DNA of 64,000 nucleotides from JANMCE01 sp963791625 (lineage in GTDB: Bacteria > Actinomycetota > Acidimicrobiia > Acidimicrobiales > Ilumatobacteraceae), in NCBI GenBank assembly GCA_963791625.1, contig CAWBTA010000015.1, positions 558,001-622,000 on the forward strand. Reading direction: 5' to 3'. Positions within the stretch are counted from its first letter, which is position 1; every line of letters begins with the position of its first letter. Shown piece by piece: positions 41,665 through 49,529 of this stretch. The notes under the pieces were generated by a model, which ran no database searches, had not been told where the DNA came from, and worked only from the letters and a program-made list of their open reading frames with translations. The position numbers and the translations under genes were made by a program.

Positions 41665-42324
41665 TTACGCCGGCGTCAGCACGGTGTCGATGATGTGGAC
41701 GGTGGCGTTGCCTGTGGTCACGTTGCCACAGATGACCGAGGCGCCGCCGTTGATCTTGACCATGTCGCCATCCTTGGCGATCTTCAGATCGGCGCCGTTC
41801 AGCGACTTCACCGAACCGGCCTTTACGAGGGCGTCGGCGTCCATCTTGCCGGCGACGACGTGCAGGGTGAGGATCTTGGTGAGGTCACCCTTCGGGTCGG
41901 CCAGCAACTTGTCGAGCGTCTCCTTCGGGATCTTGGCGAAGGCGTCGTTCACCGGGGCAAAGATGGTGAACGGACCAGGACCGTTCAGCGTGTCGACCAG
42001 GCCAGCGGCCTTCACGGCGGCGACCAATGTCGAAAGCAAGGGGTTGTTGGATGCAGCGGTGGCAGCCGGGTCCTTGGCCATGCCGTCAAAGCTTCCCGAG
42101 CCCGTTGCGGGTACCGCCGAGCAGGCTGCCCCCATGGGCTTCATCATGGCGTCGGCCATGGCGGCTGCCGTGGTTGCGGTCGCCTTGGCCGTCGTGGCCG
42201 CAGGAGCGGCCGTCGTGGCGGCTGGGGCCGCGGTGGTAGCCGACTTGGCGCTGCTGCCACAGGCTGCGCCCACGATGGAGAGGCCGACGGCGAAGCTGAT
42301 CAAAGAAACACGGTTTGACTTCAT
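41665..42324 (-). CDS. fasciclin-domain lipoprotein (MPT70/MPT83-like)
   Basis: A 219-aa secreted lipoprotein: signal peptide with lipobox IVGAAC at residue 22, an Ala/Thr-rich linker, then one FAS1 domain with NNPLLSTLVAAVKAAGLVDTL, GPFTIFAPVNDAFAKIP and a C-terminal TVHIIDTVLTP. It resembles mycobacterial MPT83/MPT70, cell-surface proteins of the SigK regulon. Two cysteines (AACSAVP, VICGNV) flank the domain as in MPT70. AAAGGATT lies 6 nt before the start. A SigK-like promoter lies upstream at 42387-42415, and the sigma/anti-sigma genes are 2 kb away. Confidence 0.9.
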   Translation of the reverse strand: MKSNRVSLISFAVGLSIVGAACGSSAKSATTAAPAATTAAPAATTAKATATTAAAMADAMMKPMGAACSAVPATGSGSFDGMAKDPAATAASNNPLLSTLVAAVKAAGLVDTLNGPGPFTIFAPVNDAFAKIPKETLDKLLADPKGDLTKILTLHVVAGKMDADALVKAGSVKSLNGADLKIAKDGDMVKINGGASVICGNVTTGNATVHIIDTVLTPA

Positions 42325-42386
42325 TGTTTGAATCCTTTGGGGGTTGGGTCATGTGGGAGGAACTGTTTGATAGGTGATGCTGGGAA

Positions 42387-42415
42387 TGATTCGGTGCCAC
42401 GGTGAAAGTGGATCT
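42387..42415 (-). promoter_or_regulatory. SigK-like promoter of the fasciclin gene
   Basis: On the minus strand, CCGAATCA (42394-42387) matches the mycobacterial SigK -10. AGATCC (42415-42410) sits 15 nt upstream and partly matches the CCATCC -35. The site is about 65 bp before the fasciclin start. Confidence 0.5.
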
Positions 42416-42448
42416 TCCCGACCGAAAGAAACTTTGTTGCACTTGCAA

Positions 42449-43981
42449 CTATTCTTTGAAGACAACAATCGTGTGCCATCCGGAAGCACCGTCGGGAATG
42501 GGTTTGGCCCGGTCGGCTGTCTGCACTGTTCCGGTTCCGTCGGTAGCCCGGCACACGATGGTGTGGTTGCCGGGAGGGGCCTCCCAGTCGAGTTTCCACT
42601 GCACCCATGTATCCGCTGTCGGCGTTTGCCCGAGCGTTGCCTGCTGCCACTCGCCACCATCAATCTGGACCTCGACCTTGGTCACCGTCCGATGGATGGC
42701 CCAGGCGACGCCCGCAATGACCGCCTTGCCGCGTGCCGAGCGAGAGAGACCCTTTGGGGTGTCGATGCGGGCCATGGTCTTGATCGGCGCTTCTTTCGCC
42801 CAGCCGCGTTTGACCCAGTAGGCGTCGTACGCATCGAAGGTCGTCAGCTCGATATCGGTTACCCATTTCGTGGCCGAGACGAATCCGTACAGGCCCGGCA
42901 CGACAAGTCGAGCGGGGAATCCGTGGGCAATCGGCAGCGGCTCGCCGTTCATGCCAACAACGATCATGGCGTCGCGGCCGTCCATCACGTCGCCGACAGG
43001 TGTCCCGCACGTCCAGCCATCCACAGAGCGGCTCACCATTTGGTTGGCCGGTGGCTTCACGCCCGCCTCCATCAGCACATCCATCAGCGGCACACCGAGC
43101 CAGCGAGCCGTGCCGGTGTACTCGCCGCCGACCTCGTTCGACACGCAGATCATGGTGATGTCCCGTTCTCGTAACGGGCGCTTCAAGAGGTCCGCGTACG
43201 AGAGCGTGATTTCCTTGTGGACGAGGCCGTGGATCCGGAGCCGCCAGGTGCCGGGGTCGACCTGCGGGGTGACCAACGTGGTGTCGATGCGATAGAAGTC
43301 GGCGTTCGGCGTGATGAAAGGTGCCACGCCGTCGATGCCGAGGGACGCGCCGACAGGCATCGGCGGGGCGGGTGATGCCGGAGTCGGCAGGGCAACGCCC
43401 GACCTGGCGCTCGACACTGCGAAACGCTTCCGGAGTTGTCGGCCCACGCCTCCGGTGGCGGCCGCTGCGACGCCCACGCCAGCGCTTGACAACAGGAAGG
43501 ACCGACGATCAAGACCGACATTTGTTGGAGCCGTTGCCAAGCGAGGCCGAAGCAACCAGCCGAGCGCCAACATACCGACACCCGCACCGAGCACGCTCGG
43601 CAGCACGTCGAGTGCCCTTGATGACGGTCTGGTCAGTGCCGCGCCCACCCCGACCAGCCCAAACAGGGCGATGCCCGCGTAGCCCAACCATCGTCGGCGG
43701 CGCGCAACGACGCCTACACCGGCTGCAAACACCGCGAGCAATACAAGCGTGCCGATGATGAGGGCCAGCTTGTCGTTGGTACCGAATGTTCGCACGGCGT
43801 AGACCTTCAAGCTCGGTGGCACGTGATCGATCACGAAGCCGCCGACGGAGACAACCGGAGAGGTCGTCCCTCGAACGAGGCCACTGACGAGCTCGCCACC
43901 AGCGAGAGCGACTGCAGCAGCCAGGAGGCCAACAACGATTCCTTGGCGGCTGTTGCGTGGCGTATAGGCAATGGGGGTCAT
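42449..43981 (-). CDS. membrane-anchored sulfite-oxidase-like molybdopterin oxidoreductase
   Basis: A 510-aa protein. Residues 1-165 hold about four membrane segments and a Tat-like motif (DRRSFLLSS). The rest is a molybdopterin-binding domain of the sulfite oxidase family (NADFYRIDTTLVTPQVDPGTWRLRIHGLV, the Mo-ligand Cys region TMICVSNEVGG, RSVDGWTCGTPVGDV, GFPARLVVPGLYGFVSATKWVTDIEL) and a C-terminal dimerisation domain. It is an extracytoplasmic oxidoreductase of unknown substrate. ATG 43981 begins MTPIAYTPRNSR; the long upstream open frame is antisense to the anti-sigma and sigma genes and is not coding. Adjacency to fasciclin and SigK-like genes recurs in actinobacteria. Confidence 0.9.
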   Translation of the reverse strand: MTPIAYTPRNSRQGIVVGLLAAAVALAGGELVSGLVRGTTSPVVSVGGFVIDHVPPSLKVYAVRTFGTNDKLALIIGTLVLLAVFAAGVGVVARRRRWLGYAGIALFGLVGVGAALTRPSSRALDVLPSVLGAGVGMLALGWLLRPRLATAPTNVGLDRRSFLLSSAGVGVAAAATGGVGRQLRKRFAVSSARSGVALPTPASPAPPMPVGASLGIDGVAPFITPNADFYRIDTTLVTPQVDPGTWRLRIHGLVHKEITLSYADLLKRPLRERDITMICVSNEVGGEYTGTARWLGVPLMDVLMEAGVKPPANQMVSRSVDGWTCGTPVGDVMDGRDAMIVVGMNGEPLPIAHGFPARLVVPGLYGFVSATKWVTDIELTTFDAYDAYWVKRGWAKEAPIKTMARIDTPKGLSRSARGKAVIAGVAWAIHRTVTKVEVQIDGGEWQQATLGQTPTADTWVQWKLDWEAPPGNHTIVCRATDGTGTVQTADRAKPIPDGASGWHTIVVFKE

Positions 43982-44019
43982 GATTCCGATTCGCCGCCCG
44001 GAGCAATGTCGGATTCGTC

Positions 44020-44035
44020 GGCAATCCGAATTGCC
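44020..44035. promoter_or_regulatory. inverted repeat in the divergent molybdoenzyme/anti-sigma promoter region
   Basis: GGCAAT-CCGA-ATTGCC lies between divergent starts at 43981 (minus) and 44056 (plus). The centre contains CCGAAT, the SigK-type -10 core, in the plus direction. It may be an operator or an autoregulated promoter; no matching -35 was seen. Confidence 0.35.
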
Positions 44036-44055
44036 CGCAGCGCCGAACTGGAGAC

Positions 44056-44331
44056 GTGGCTCCCCGGCGGCATTCCCTCGACATTCATACCGACAGCGGT
44101 GGCTACGTGCTGCACGCGATGAGCCAACCCGAGCACGTTGCGTTTGAGCGTCATCTCCGCGACTGCCGACCATGTGTCGTTGAGGTGGACGAGTTTCGTC
44201 GTACCATCTTGCACTTGGCCTCCGACGTCGTTCTTCCTCCCCCGGCCGGCCTTCGCGATCGCCTGCTCGCTCAGACCCCTCGCCGATCCACGTGGAAAAT
44301 TTCCAGATCGGACCAATCCAAACGTGCGTGA
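44056..44331 (+). CDS. soluble zinc anti-sigma domain protein (RskA N-domain-like)
   Basis: A 91-aa protein with the zinc-dependent anti-sigma layout: DIHTDSGGYVLHAM, then FERHLRDCRPCVVEVDEF with H-x3-C-x2-C, then LPPPAGLRDRLLAQ. It aligns closely to the first 80 residues of the RskA protein encoded at 44941 but stops before any membrane segment, with a short basic tail. It precedes the sigma factor gene; a GTG start of that gene (44324) would overlap it by 8 nt. It may be a second, cytosolic anti-sigma factor or a truncated paralogue. GTG 44056 follows GGAGAC. Confidence 0.7.
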   Translation: MAPRRHSLDIHTDSGGYVLHAMSQPEHVAFERHLRDCRPCVVEVDEFRRTILHLASDVVLPPPAGLRDRLLAQTPRRSTWKISRSDQSKRA

Positions 44332-44338
44332 CCGACGA

Positions 44339-44944
44339 ATGAGAGACGTGTCGGCGTCTCACTCCACCTCTCCTGAGCCACAGCCGCGCCTGCGGATTGT
44401 GCAAAGTGGTCTTGCCGACCGGAACGAACTCCTCCGCCGGGTGTCGCTGGGCGACCGGGAAGCCTTTGGCGCACTCTACGACGAGCTTTCCACTCAGGTG
44501 TACGGCCTGGTGCGTCGGGTGGTCTGCGACCCCGCCCAGTCCGAAGAGGTCACTCAGGAGGTTTTCGTCGAAGTCTGGCGAATTGCTCACCGTTTCGACC
44601 CGGACCGCGGCGCCGCAGCAACATGGGTGCTCACCATTGCGCACCGTCGAGCCGTCGACAGGGTGCGCAGCGAGCAAACCCAGCGCGACCGGGTGCAAGC
44701 CCTCGCTCAGGTACCTCTCGCTGGCCCGGCCGACGACATGGCAACGTCCCTTGACCGCCAGGTCGTGAGGGATGCCATGAATGGCCTTACTGAACTCCAG
44801 CGCCAATCGATTGAACTGGCGTACTTTCGTGGCCTTACCCAAGGCCAAATTGCTGAACTCCTCGACGTTCCCCTGGGAACTGTTAAGACCCGAATTCGCG
44901 ATGGACTGATTCGTCTGCGCGACGCACTTGGAGAGGGATCATGA
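44339..44944 (+). CDS. sigK: ECF RNA polymerase sigma factor, SigK-like
   Basis: A 201-aa ECF sigma factor: region 2 (LLRRVSLGDREAFGALYDELSTQVYGLVRRVV, QSEEVTQEVFVEVWRIAHRFDPDRGAAATWVLTIAHRRAVDRVR) and region 4 (MNGLTELQRQSIELAYFRGLTQGQIAELLDVPLGTVKTRIRDGLIRLR). The SigK assignment follows from ATGA coupling with a downstream RskA-type gene and the neighbouring fasciclin and molybdoenzyme genes. ATG 44339 is chosen; GTG 44324 is an alternative. Regulated by release from the membrane-bound anti-sigma factor. Confidence 0.88.
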   Translation: MRDVSASHSTSPEPQPRLRIVQSGLADRNELLRRVSLGDREAFGALYDELSTQVYGLVRRVVCDPAQSEEVTQEVFVEVWRIAHRFDPDRGAAATWVLTIAHRRAVDRVRSEQTQRDRVQALAQVPLAGPADDMATSLDRQVVRDAMNGLTELQRQSIELAYFRGLTQGQIAELLDVPLGTVKTRIRDGLIRLRDALGEGS

Positions 44945-45633
44945 CCGAAGACCTGCACACCTACGCTGGTCTGTACGCCCTTGACGCCATCGACGGCGAG
45001 GTCCTGACCGAATTCGAGGACCACCTTTCCACGTGCACGTCGTGCCAGCAGGAGGTGCGCGAGTTCCGCGCCACGGCTGGTCGACTTGGCTCCTCCATCG
45101 CCGTCGCTCCACCGCCCGCACTTCGCGATTCGGTGCTCGCTGCCATTGGCAACGTTCGCCAGGAAGCGCCGCCCATCGTTACGCCCATCCGCCGGCGCCC
45201 GGTGTGGTTCGCCCCCTTCGCCGTGGCCGCGGCGCTGGTTCTGGCCTTCGGTGTGTTGCGCACCGTGAACAATCGCCCTGACGTGATCACCGCACAAACC
45301 GTCATCAACGCCCGTGACGCACGCGCCATCACGTTGACTGCACCCGACGGCGTGCAGACAAAGGCCTACGTATCGGCCAAACTTGATCGGGTCGCCCTTA
45401 CCGCCGACGGCATGACACCTGCTCCCGCCGGGAAGAGCTACCAGCTCTGGCTCATCGGGCCGAACGGCGCCGATTCAGCCGGCATCATGGACCCGCCGCC
45501 CGGTGGAATTCCTGCTGCGGTGCTGCTCGACGGCAAGCTCTCCGGACATCAAAAGATGGCCATTACGCTTGAGCCCGCCGGCGGCCTCCCGAAAGCAAGC
45601 GGCCCTATCCTCGTCGAGGGCTCGCTCATATAA
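44941..45633 (+). CDS. rskA: anti-sigma-K factor RskA
   Basis: A 230-aa protein: an N-terminal zinc anti-sigma domain (DLHTYAGLYALDAI, FEDHLSTCTSCQQEVREF), a membrane segment at residues 83-101 (FAPFAVAAALVLAFGVL), and an extracytoplasmic RskA domain with GKSYQLWLIGPNG and HQKMAITLEPAGGLPKASGPI. It sequesters the sigma factor until its outer domain triggers regulated proteolysis. The start overlaps the sigma stop by 4 nt. A long near-perfect hairpin follows the stop. Confidence 0.93.
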   Translation: MTEDLHTYAGLYALDAIDGEVLTEFEDHLSTCTSCQQEVREFRATAGRLGSSIAVAPPPALRDSVLAAIGNVRQEAPPIVTPIRRRPVWFAPFAVAAALVLAFGVLRTVNNRPDVITAQTVINARDARAITLTAPDGVQTKAYVSAKLDRVALTADGMTPAPAGKSYQLWLIGPNGADSAGIMDPPPGGIPAAVLLDGKLSGHQKMAITLEPAGGLPKASGPILVEGSLI

Positions 45634-45634
45634 G

Positions 45635-45687
45635 ACTCTTTGTAGGCGCGTGAGGTTGTCTGACAACCTCGCGCGCCTACAAAGACT
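45635..45687. terminator. near-perfect 26-bp hairpin after rskA
   Basis: The 26 bases at 45635-45660 pair with those at 45662-45687 (CTTTGTAGGCGCG...CGCGCCTACAAAG) with one mismatch and one G-U pair, and essentially no loop. It lies 2 bp past the rskA stop and precedes the ArsR promoter. It is long for an ordinary terminator and could also be a small palindromic repeat. Confidence 0.65.
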
Positions 45688-45732
45688 GCGGTCAGGCGAG
45701 GATGTGGACGGCTCGGGCACCGACTGCCGCGA

Positions 45733-45762
45733 TTGACAGGTAACCATATGGTTTCCTATCAT
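45733..45762 (+). promoter_or_regulatory. promoter with embedded ArsR operator
   Basis: TTGACA (45733-45738), an 18-nt spacer and TATCAT (45757-45762). The spacer contains the perfect palindrome AACCATATGGTT (45742-45753), placed to block RNA polymerase. Transcription should begin about 45770, the GTG start, giving a leaderless mRNA. Confidence 0.75.
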
Positions 45763-45769
45763 GGTCGGT

Positions 45770-46555
45770 GTGGAAACCGTGTTCAAAGCACTCGCCGACC
45801 CAACTCGTCGCGATCTACTCGACGCTCTCCACGTCGCTGACGGCCAGACCCTGCTCTCGCTCACCGCGGACCGTGGGATGACCCGGATCGCGGTGGCGAA
45901 ACATCTGGCGATCCTGGAAGAAGCCGGACTCGTGGTCAGCCAACGGCATGGCCGTGAGAAACACCACTACCTCAACCCGGTACCCATCCGGATGGTCCAT
46001 GACCGGTGGGTGAGCAAGTACACCGAACCCTGGGCCGCCGGACTTGTCGGCCTGAAACACGAACTGGAGGCAACACCAATGGAGAAGGTCTTCGAGATCT
46101 ACATCCGCACCACCCCCGAACGACTCTGGGCCGCGATCACCGACCCGGCGACCCGCGCCCGATTCCACTTCGGAGCCACGGTCACCTCCGAATGGTCGCC
46201 GAACTCGGCCTACGCCGTTACACATCCGGGCAACCCCGACGGCCCCCTCGTCGACGGGGTCAACCTCGAAATCGACCCGCCACGCCGGCTCGTGCAGAGC
46301 TTTCATGCCCATTGGAGCGAGGCCGCCGATGCGGCCGGAACGTCACGGGTTATGTGGGAGATCGAACCGGTCGCCGATTCGTGCCGGCTCACCGTGATTC
46401 ACGACCAACTCCCGGCCGACGCCGCCCCCGACCTGTACGGCGGCTGGCCGATGATCCTGTCCGGGCTGAAGACCTGGCTCGAGACAGGTACCGAGCTCAC
46501 CACCCCGGGCTCGCTGATGTACAACCCAACCAACCACAAGGAGGCCCAACCATGA
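45770..46555 (+). CDS. ArsR-type regulator fused to an AHSA1/SRPBCC domain
   Basis: A 261-aa fusion. Residues 1-90 are an ArsR winged helix (TVFKALADPTRRDLLDALHVADG, RIAVAKHLAILEEAGLVVSQRHGREKHHYLN). From residue about 103 an AHSA1/START-like domain begins (KVFEIYIRTTPERLWAAITDPATRARFHFG) and ends with GGWPMILSGLKTWLETG. Such fusions sense a ligand in the START-like pocket. GTG 45770 matches the family start better than ATG 45761, which overlaps the -10. The gene overlaps a VOC-family gene by 4 nt. Probably autoregulated via the palindrome in its promoter. Confidence 0.9.
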   Translation: METVFKALADPTRRDLLDALHVADGQTLLSLTADRGMTRIAVAKHLAILEEAGLVVSQRHGREKHHYLNPVPIRMVHDRWVSKYTEPWAAGLVGLKHELEATPMEKVFEIYIRTTPERLWAAITDPATRARFHFGATVTSEWSPNSAYAVTHPGNPDGPLVDGVNLEIDPPRRLVQSFHAHWSEAADAAGTSRVMWEIEPVADSCRLTVIHDQLPADAAPDLYGGWPMILSGLKTWLETGTELTTPGSLMYNPTNHKEAQP

Positions 46556-46917
46556 CCACACTCACTGACGTCCGCAACATCGCCGTCAACGTCACCGATC
46601 AAGACGCAGCCCTGCGGTTCTACACCGAGAACCTCGGCTTCGACGTCCATGTCGACGGCGACACACCGGCCGGACGATGGATCATCATCGCCCCACGCGA
46701 CGGCCACGTCGCCCTCTCGCTCGTGGCGAATGCTGACGGTGCGGGGACCGACACCGGCATCCGTTTCGGCACCACCGACGCGGCCGCATCACACCGCGAT
46801 TTCACCGACCGCGGCGTCGCCGTCAGCGAACTGATCAGCTGGGACGACATGCCGCCCATGTTCAGCTTCGACGACCCCGACCACAACCGCTTCTCTGTCA
46901 TCGAGGACCAGCCATGA
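46552..46917 (+). CDS. VOC/glyoxalase family protein
   Basis: A 121-aa vicinal-oxygen-chelate fold protein: VRNIAVNVTDQDAALRFYTENLGFDVHVD opens the first beta-alpha-beta unit, with the C-terminal MFSFDDPDHNRFSVIED of glyoxalase/bleomycin-resistance-like proteins supplying a metal-ligand Glu/His region. It may bind or convert the ligand sensed by the upstream regulator. Translationally coupled to it by ATGA. The specific reaction is unknown. Confidence 0.85.
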   Translation: MTTLTDVRNIAVNVTDQDAALRFYTENLGFDVHVDGDTPAGRWIIIAPRDGHVALSLVANADGAGTDTGIRFGTTDAAASHRDFTDRGVAVSELISWDDMPPMFSFDDPDHNRFSVIEDQP

Positions 46918-47086
46918 CCACCCGCGCAACAACTGTCGTGGGTGCGGTCGGAGCACTCGACCACACCTCCCCGTCACCAAAGCCAACCAAACCCGCATCG
47001 GCAAGACCGCCGGCGACACTGTCACCATCCACCTCACCGAACGCCACGCCCACAGCGTTGGCGACCTGCCCTCCAACATCGCCGTG
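46914..47086 (+). pseudogene. DUF1905-like fragment
   Basis: ATG 46914 overlaps the VOC stop by 4 nt and starts TTRATTVVGAVGALDHTS. Just after, in the next frame, the sequence reads VTKANQTRIGKTAGDTVTIHLTER, which resembles the end of a DUF1905 beta-barrel domain. Most of the domain is missing, and the frame then runs into an inverted repeat at 47087-47151. Probably a third gene of the operon that has been deleted internally. Confidence 0.4.
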
Positions 47087-47151
47087 TTCACCTTCCAACT
47101 TGCAGGATTTTGGCCTGCTTTGGCGGCAATCCTGCCGAGTTGGAAGGTGAA
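47087..47151. repeat. 23-24-bp inverted repeat with 18-nt loop
   Basis: TTCACCTTCCAACT plus TGCAGGATT on the left (47087-47109) pairs with its complement on the right (47128-47151), with one bulged base and one mismatch. It separates the DUF1905-like fragment from the convergent gene ending at 47178. It could be a bidirectional terminator or a small palindromic element. Confidence 0.6.
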
Positions 47152-47177
47152 ACGGTCAGGGTTGGAGGGTCTGGCGG

Positions 47178-49529
47178 CTACGGCGTGGCGGTGGTCGGAG
47201 CAAAGGCGGGGGCCATCGTCGTGGCCACAGGCACCGACGCATAACCGCCACCGGAGGAGCTCTCATCGCCGAAGCTGAACGGGAGGCTGGGATCGCCGGG
47301 GAGCGTTCCGGTGACGGTCGTTGCGTCCTTACCATCAGCGTCTACCGCCGTAACGGACACGAGGACATCGTTGAGGCCGATGCCGATCACGGCTACTCGG
47401 TCGCTACCTTTCACCGTTGGTACAACCTCCTCGACCCGGCCGTCCTTGAACGTCGCCTTCACCTTGGCCACGTCGGCAGCGGTGTTCGCAATCACGAAGG
47501 TGCGACGATCAAGGGCCACGATGACATTCATCTTCGGGTCAGCCGTACCACCGCAAGGCATCTGAACGCTGCCGGCGGCGAAGGAGAAGAACCAGCATGC
47601 CGGACCACCGGGCGAAAGGCCTTCGGGCTTGCGGAGTTCCCACGACCGGCCATCGAGCGTGCCCGTGGCAAACACCGGGAGCTTGGAGGGGTCAGTCGCT
47701 ACCGGTACCGCTGGTTCGCCGGGGCCAGAGCCGACGCCCGGGAGACCCGATATGGGCGGGATTGCAGCGGGCACCGCGGTGGCTGGCGGCGGGACCGGAG
47801 ACGACGGATCGCCATAGTTGCCAGGGTATTCAGCAACCGGTTTCGAGGTGGGAGTCCCGACGATGTCGCCCTTTTCATCGAGACCGACAAACATGAAATT
47901 CTTCACGTCCTTCGCCAGCGGCCTCATCGCTATGACATACGCACGGCGATCATCACCACCCGTTCCGGCAATGGTGTCGGCCGAGACAATGTCCTTGTTG
48001 GTGTCGGTATCACGCACCACGACTTTGCGGATCTTGTGGGAGACAATGCCGTAGGTGAAGGTTCCTCGGGCGTCCCCACTTGACGGGAGTTGGGTAAGCG
48101 AATCATCGGTCGGTCCGGAGCCGCAAACCCCTTCCCCAATGCCAGTACCATCAAGACTGAACTGCGTGCAGTTTGCGTCTGGAGCATCGGCTGCACCAGG
48201 AGGGGTGGCCTTCACGGTCCACGCCTGACCGTCGATGGTGCCGGTGAAGGTGATGACGCCGGGCACCGTGAAATCAGGGCCGGTGTATCCGCCGTTCGAT
48301 TGCAGGCGGTCGCCGACCGCGGCCCGGAACGTGGCCTCGTCAACCGTGGCGACCGACTCGGCGAATGCCACGAGTTCCTCCTCGGAGAGGCCCTGCGAGT
48401 TCAGACTGATGATCACGCCGTCGGCGGTCTTCCACATCAGCGACATCGAGACGAAGGATGGCGATGAACCCACAACACCGAGCGCGCCGCTCGAGGCGAG
48501 GGCTCCCTGGTCGATTGTGGTCAGCGTCGCGTCGAGCCCACCGACCTTGACCGACTTTGATGTGGCTCCGGTCATTCCCATCGCCTGAAGAGCATCCAAC
48601 TGCTCGTTACCTCCAGGCCTCACGTCGATCCCGATGTTGTCGTCGTACGGCTTGTCGAGATTTTCTCGCGAGTACTGGAGGTTGTAGCTCCATGCCGGCT
48701 GAGTATTGCCGTCACCGTCGTAACTCACGGTGTACCCAGCAGGTGCCGTTACGGCGAAGGAAGCTGACCCGGCGGCGGGCACCACGCTCTCGGCCAGCTT
48801 CACGACCTCGCTATCGGCGATCGTTGCCATGACGGCCACCGAATATTGCACTCCACCTTCGCTCCACATCAGGTTTTTCGAGGGCCCACTGTCGACCATC
48901 TGGGCGTCAACACCGTGGACCTTGAGTGTCTGACCTGCGCCAGGAGCCGTGGTGGCGACCATGATGTCGCCCGAGAACTTCGTTGCGCTCACCACTATCA
49001 GGTCCGTAGCGGTCGCACCCTTCAGGATCAGCAAATGACTGCTGAAACCGGGGGAAGTACCGTTGTTCGAACCCACCGGCATAGCCCACGCCCCCTGAAG
49101 GCGGTAGCTCTTGGGCAGATCCTTCGGGAGGACAAGCGTCATGCCAGTCAGCGACACCGGACCACCCGGCGCGCCGCCGATGAATCCGCCCGAGCCCGAT
49201 GACGTGATCGCAGCCGGAGCCGGGGCCGGGGCCGGGGCCCACTTTCCGGCAGCGGACGATGCTTCGGCCTTCGAGGCGGCTGAACCTCCGGCCAGGACCC
49301 GGCCCTCATTGCTACTGCGGTGCGCGGCCAGGTACGACCCGCCGCCAATGAGGCCGACGACGGCGGCTGCGGCTCCCAGCATGAGTGGGGTGCGCCTGCG
49401 GCGAGCGACATCGAGGGATACGACGTTGTCGATGACTTCGCCGGTGACAACGTCGTTCATCGTGAGCGACCATTTCATGGATTCGGCTTCGGCGGCCAGC
49501 GCCTGGCGCAGTTCGTTTTCAGTGGTCAT
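47178..49529 (-). CDS. large single-pass surface protein coupled to an ECF sigma factor
   Basis: A 783-aa protein: cytosolic N-terminus of about 47 residues (MTTENELRQALAAEAESMKWSL...), one membrane segment near residues 49-67 (TPLMLGAAAAVVGLIGGGSYL), a Pro/Ala linker, then a long extracytoplasmic part of repeated beta-rich units with TGTIDGQAWTVKATPPG and TGTLDGRSWELRKPEG as two similar domain starts. Paired cysteines occur in these units (NCTQF/GVCGSG and ACWFF/MPCGG). No zinc anti-sigma motif is present. The start overlaps the sigma gene stop by 4 nt, so it is probably the cognate membrane regulator or an output protein of that sigma factor. Family not recognised. Confidence 0.65.
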   Translation of the reverse strand: MTTENELRQALAAEAESMKWSLTMNDVVTGEVIDNVVSLDVARRRRTPLMLGAAAAVVGLIGGGSYLAAHRSSNEGRVLAGGSAASKAEASSAAGKWAPAPAPAPAAITSSGSGGFIGGAPGGPVSLTGMTLVLPKDLPKSYRLQGAWAMPVGSNNGTSPGFSSHLLILKGATATDLIVVSATKFSGDIMVATTAPGAGQTLKVHGVDAQMVDSGPSKNLMWSEGGVQYSVAVMATIADSEVVKLAESVVPAAGSASFAVTAPAGYTVSYDGDGNTQPAWSYNLQYSRENLDKPYDDNIGIDVRPGGNEQLDALQAMGMTGATSKSVKVGGLDATLTTIDQGALASSGALGVVGSSPSFVSMSLMWKTADGVIISLNSQGLSEEELVAFAESVATVDEATFRAAVGDRLQSNGGYTGPDFTVPGVITFTGTIDGQAWTVKATPPGAADAPDANCTQFSLDGTGIGEGVCGSGPTDDSLTQLPSSGDARGTFTYGIVSHKIRKVVVRDTDTNKDIVSADTIAGTGGDDRRAYVIAMRPLAKDVKNFMFVGLDEKGDIVGTPTSKPVAEYPGNYGDPSSPVPPPATAVPAAIPPISGLPGVGSGPGEPAVPVATDPSKLPVFATGTLDGRSWELRKPEGLSPGGPACWFFSFAAGSVQMPCGGTADPKMNVIVALDRRTFVIANTAADVAKVKATFKDGRVEEVVPTVKGSDRVAVIGIGLNDVLVSVTAVDADGKDATTVTGTLPGDPSLPFSFGDESSSGGGYASVPVATTMAPAFAPTTATP

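Noticed and set aside
43982..44848. N-terminal extension of the molybdoenzyme (799-aa frame)
   Set aside because: It runs antisense through the zinc anti-sigma and sigma factor genes; the membrane part begins at ATG 43981.
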